Shown here piece by piece: positions 5,736 to 8,525 of a stretch of DNA of 8,525 nt (positions within the stretch are counted from its first letter, which is position 1; each line of letters opens with the position of its first letter). Origin of the DNA: Clostridiales bacterium (GTDB lineage: Bacteria; Bacillota; Clostridia; Lachnospirales; WQUN01); NCBI GenBank assembly GCA_031273705.1, contig JAISRJ010000012.1, positions 1-8,525 on the forward strand, given 5' to 3'. Position numbers and translations under genes: made by a program. Below the pieces are notes generated by a model. That model was not told where the DNA came from, searched no databases, and saw only the letters and a program-made list of their open reading frames with translations.

Positions 5736-7280
5736 ATGAACTTATCAGATAGGGGCTTAAAAGAGACTGACGCGTGGAAGAAGGCGGGTATAAAGCTGCC
5801 GCGGTTCGACAGGGCCGCTATGATAGCGGCCGCAAAGGCGAAACCACTCTGGATACACTTTGGGGCTGGCAATATCTTTCGGGCATACATAGCCGCGCTG
5901 CAGCAGCAATTATTAGAAAATGGCTTGAGCGACAGGGGCATCGCGGCGGCCTTTACATTAGAGCCGGAAGTGATAGATAGTATTTGGAAGCCCTGCGACA
6001 ACTTGACGCTGTCTGTCACGCTAAACTCAAACGCAACCATTGATAAATCGGTGATAGGCAGTGTATCGGAAACGCTGTATGTGGATGAAAATTCACAAGA
6101 TTGGCCAAGGGCTGTTGAGATTTTCAAAAATCCGTCTTTACAACTGGTTAGTTTTACCATTACTGAAAAAGGATATAGCTCCCTAGAAAGTGGCGCTATC
6201 TACAAGGCGGCGCAATTACTGTATAAGCGTTTTATCAGTAACGCCGCGCCGATTGCTGTCGTAAGTATGGATAACTGCTCAAAGAACGGGCGGCTTCTTA
6301 AAACCTCGGTACTGGAATCCGTACAGAGGTTTGGAGAGAATTATAACAAAGCGGCGTTTATCGACTATTTGACAGACGAGAAAAGAGTCTCTTTTCCGTG
6401 GACGATGATTGACAAAATAACACCCGGTCCCATGCCAGGTGTCGCCGCTATATTAAAACAGGATGGATTTGAAAACGCCGACACAATCAAAACAGCTCTC
6501 GGCACATTCACATCGGCGTTTGTGAATGCGGAACGCACGCAATATTTGATTATAGAGGACAATTTCCCGAACGGCAGACCGCCTTTAGAAACCACCGGCG
6601 TAATATTTACAGATAGAGACACTGTAAATAAAGTGGAAAAAATGAAAGTCGGCGCGTGTCTTAACCCCTTACACATAACTCTGGCGGTTTTTGGAAGATT
6701 GCTGAACATAGAATCAATCCCGGAATCCATTGAGGATCCTTCAATTCGCAATCTGGTCGAAATATTGGGTTACGATGAAAACCTGCCGATGGTGGTTGAC
6801 CCGGTCATAATCCGTCCCGCTGATTTTTTGAGCGAATGCCTTAACGAACGGTTCCCTAATCCGTTCCTTAAAGACGCCTGCGAACGAATCGTCACAGATA
6901 CCTCTAAAAAGCTCTCGCCTAGGTTTGGGGATACAATAAAGTCATATCTAAAAAAAGCGCCGGAGAAACTGCGCGATCTAAAAGTTATTCCTCTGACTTT
7001 CGCGGGATATTGCAGGTATTTAATGGGTGTGGACGACGCCGGTCAACCGATAAATCTAAGCCCCGATCCTTTACTTGCGGAATTAACATCATATGTAAGC
7101 GGCATAAAGCTCGGTAAACCCGCGAATATTCACGACGCGCTGGCTCCGATTCTAAGCAACTCGGATATTTTCGGTCTTAATATAGAAGAAACAGATCTGG
7201 GCGGCGTTACAGAAGATTATTTCGCCCAGATGATATCCAAACCCGGCGCTGTAAGGGAACTCGTCGATAGTTTTAGGTAA
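5736..7280 (+). CDS. Mannitol dehydrogenase/fructuronate reductase (UxuB-like) family oxidoreductase
   Basis: The 514-residue cytoplasmic enzyme belongs to the long-chain polyol/uronate dehydrogenases, which use NAD(P)H to interconvert a keto-sugar or keto-acid and its alcohol (fructuronate/mannonate, fructose/mannitol). The N-terminal nucleotide-binding region shows PLWIHFGAGNIFRAYIA at residues 37-53. The mid-protein segment VVSMDNCSKNGR (around 170-181) matches the family's DNxxxNG element. The catalytic stretch is MKVGACLNPLHITLAVFG, with Lys304, Asn310 and His313. The C-terminal part GYCRYLMG and LSPDPLLAEL is also typical. Lys to His spacing is nine here, not the eight I recall for classical members, which may define a Firmicute subgroup. 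The gene stands alone, with its own promoter and leader. Substrate cannot be fixed from sequence; uronate catabolism is a reasonable guess, so no symbol is given. Confidence 0.88.
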   Translation: MNLSDRGLKETDAWKKAGIKLPRFDRAAMIAAAKAKPLWIHFGAGNIFRAYIAALQQQLLENGLSDRGIAAAFTLEPEVIDSIWKPCDNLTLSVTLNSNATIDKSVIGSVSETLYVDENSQDWPRAVEIFKNPSLQLVSFTITEKGYSSLESGAIYKAAQLLYKRFISNAAPIAVVSMDNCSKNGRLLKTSVLESVQRFGENYNKAAFIDYLTDEKRVSFPWTMIDKITPGPMPGVAAILKQDGFENADTIKTALGTFTSAFVNAERTQYLIIEDNFPNGRPPLETTGVIFTDRDTVNKVEKMKVGACLNPLHITLAVFGRLLNIESIPESIEDPSIRNLVEILGYDENLPMVVDPVIIRPADFLSECLNERFPNPFLKDACERIVTDTSKKLSPRFGDTIKSYLKKAPEKLRDLKVIPLTFAGYCRYLMGVDDAGQPINLSPDPLLAELTSYVSGIKLGKPANIHDALAPILSNSDIFGLNIEETDLGGVTEDYFAQMISKPGAVRELVDSFR

Positions 7281-7288
7281 AATTCTAT

Positions 7289-7326
7289 CCTCCGGAGTAA
7301 AATCCGGAGTAAACTCCGGAGTAAAA
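7289..7326. terminator. Triple 12-bp repeat in convergent gap, possible bidirectional terminator
   Basis: The 46-base gap between two converging genes contains TCCGGAGTAAAA (7291), TCCGGAGTAAAC (7303) and TCCGGAGTAAAA (7315). The outer copies also form an exact inverted pair, CTCCGGAGT (7290..7298) and ACTCCGGAG (7313..7321), with a 14-base loop, so RNA from either strand can fold. No long U-run follows on either side (only short T-rich or A-rich flanks), so termination is plausible from location but not proven. Confidence 0.45.
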
Positions 7327-8525
7327 TCATTTAAACAACGTTTCATCGATCCCCTTACCCGGAGGGACCATTGGAAACACATTATCATCCGTGCCGACTT
7401 CACAGTTAATAACAACGGTTTTTTTCATATTCGCGGCGGCGCGCAAAGCCTTGTCAACCTCGCCGGGGGTTGTGACAGTTATCGCCTCCGCGTGATAAGC
7501 CTCCGCAAGTTTTTTAAAATCGATATTAGAACTGATGTCCGTCTGCGAGTAACGCTTACCATAGAACATAGACTGCCACTGGCGAACCATACCCAATACA
7601 TGATTGTTTATAATCACCTCTATTATAGGGATGTTATAATCCACCGCCGTCGCTATCTCTATAGAGTTCATTCGGAAACAGCCGTCGCCCGCGATATTTA
7701 TCACTCGTTTATCCGGTCTTCCGATCGCGGCGCCGATTGCGGCGCCCAGTCCATAACCCATCGCCCCAAGACCGCCCGAGGAAATAAATGTTCTGGGCTG
7801 TTTGTATTTTATATATTGACAGGCGAACATCTGATGCTGTCCAACCTCGGTGACGATTATATCATCGGGAAAAATCTCTCCTATACGTTCGATTATATAT
7901 TGCGGACGCAAAACATTGTCTTTATCATATCTTAGAGGCAGCTCGGCTTTTTTCTCCGCAATCAATTTCATCCAATCGGAACGCGTCCCGCAAGTTCTCG
8001 TACTTAACAAAGGCAAGAGATTCGCCAGAGTTTCTTTCACATCCCCAATTACATAATGATCGGTTCGGACATTTTTTCCAATTTCCGCGGGATCAATATC
8101 TATATGAATAATCCGCGCCTTTTGGGCGAAGGTGCTGTGATTGCCCGCCGCCCTATCCGAAAAACGCGTGCCGACCGCAATAAACAAATCGCATTCCGTA
8201 GCCGCGAAGTTCGACGCGCCGGCACCGTGCATTCCCAACATACCTGTAAATGACGGATGATCCCCCGGATACCCTCCTAACCCCATCGAAGAAAGCGCAA
8301 CCGGAGCATTTATTGCCTCCGCGCATTTAAAAAGCTCTTGTGAAGCCCCGGACGCTATAACCCCGCCACCCGCGTAAATTAACGGTTTTTTACTGTCGTT
8401 AATCATATCCGCGGCTTTTTGTAAAGCTGACTTTGATATGTGACGGACTTTTTTTACTATTGGATTCGATGGCAAATATTCAGTCTCCGCCGCGGTAATA
8501 TCCTTTGGAATGTCAATTAATACGG
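7327..8525 (-). CDS. ilvB: Acetolactate synthase large subunit, N-terminus beyond right edge
   Basis: About 399 codons of the C-terminal portion are visible. The frame is open to the right edge, where VLIDIPKDI is the family segment that ends the first domain, so roughly 170 residues are missing. TTG 8475 is an internal codon, not a start. The central domain (KPLIYAGGGVIASGA, GMLGMHGAGASNFA, VGTRFSDRAAG, IHIDIDPAEIGKN) and the thiamine-diphosphate domain are complete. The latter has EVGQHQMFA, SGGLGAMGYGLGAAIG, the cofactor motif GDGCFRMNS near 7675..7690 ending in INNHVLGMVRQWQ, and a C-terminal MVPPGKGIDE. The enzyme condenses two pyruvates, or pyruvate with 2-oxobutyrate, in the first shared step of branched-chain amino acid synthesis. 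The MVRQWQ and IDIDPAEI patterns favour the biosynthetic IlvB type. A small subunit gene is not visible. The stop TGA is at 7327. Confidence 0.95.
   Translation of the reverse strand, partial: VLIDIPKDITAAETEYLPSNPIVKKVRHISKSALQKAADMINDSKKPLIYAGGGVIASGASQELFKCAEAINAPVALSSMGLGGYPGDHPSFTGMLGMHGAGASNFAATECDLFIAVGTRFSDRAAGNHSTFAQKARIIHIDIDPAEIGKNVRTDHYVIGDVKETLANLLPLLSTRTCGTRSDWMKLIAEKKAELPLRYDKDNVLRPQYIIERIGEIFPDDIIVTEVGQHQMFACQYIKYKQPRTFISSGGLGAMGYGLGAAIGAAIGRPDKRVINIAGDGCFRMNSIEIATAVDYNIPIIEVIINNHVLGMVRQWQSMFYGKRYSQTDISSNIDFKKLAEAYHAEAITVTTPGEVDKALRAAANMKKTVVINCEVGTDDNVFPMVPPGKGIDETLFK

Noticed and set aside
5555..6160. 201-residue minus-strand open frame
   Set aside because: It crosses the promoter leader and is antisense to the nucleotide-binding domain of the oxidoreductase; no family resemblance.
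7492..7935. 147-residue plus-strand open frame
   Set aside because: It is antisense to the thiamine-diphosphate domain of ilvB, which is strongly conserved in the other frame.

Overview
The window looks like a chromosomal segment from a Bacillota (Firmicutes) bacterium, most likely a Clostridia-type anaerobe. This rests on an extracellular electron transfer (EET) gene set of the kind described in Listeria and found across Firmicutes, on strong AGGAGG/GAGGTG-type ribosome binding sites, and on sigma-A-like promoters. Base composition looks moderate by eye. No mobile element, tRNA, rRNA or CRISPR array is visible.

The left two thirds (1..5412, minus strand) is one tightly packed operon. Reading in the direction of transcription: a type II NADH dehydrogenase with a DoxX-like membrane extension (ndh2), a polyprenyl diphosphate synthase (dmkB), a UbiA-family prenyltransferase (dmkA), a NusG-domain-II membrane-anchored protein (eetA), a Gx-type small membrane protein (eetB), and a lipoprotein cut by the left edge. 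Genes overlap by 4-8 bases or abut, with one promoter in front (TTTACA-16-TATAAT, 5385..5412). The working model follows the Listeria pathway: NDH-2 moves electrons from NADH to a dedicated demethylmenaquinone pool made by DmkB and DmkA, EetA/EetB help pass electrons across the membrane, and a surface lipoprotein carries them outward. The flavin-transfer enzyme FmnB/ApbE and the riboflavin importer FmnA/RibU are not in view and may lie beyond the left edge.

A 399-base divergent non-coding region (5337..5735) separates this operon from a plus-strand gene (5736..7280) for a mannitol dehydrogenase/fructuronate reductase family oxidoreductase. Its part of the region holds a good promoter, operator-like inverted repeats at the expected transcription start, and a leader of about 200 bases with GC-rich hairpins including an exact 18-bp palindrome.

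A 46-base convergent gap with three 12-bp repeats follows (7281..7326). The window ends with the C-terminal two thirds of acetolactate synthase large subunit (ilvB, minus strand), cut by the right edge. The oxidoreductase and IlvB are general carbon/amino-acid metabolism genes and show no clear link to the EET operon.

The EET system itself is known. The less expected points are the start of eetB (best read as ATT, or as a frameshift after an ATG), the lack of a recognisable flavinylation motif in the visible lipoprotein domain, the Ala/Thr-rich insert in the NDH-2 extension, and the structured leader of the oxidoreductase gene.
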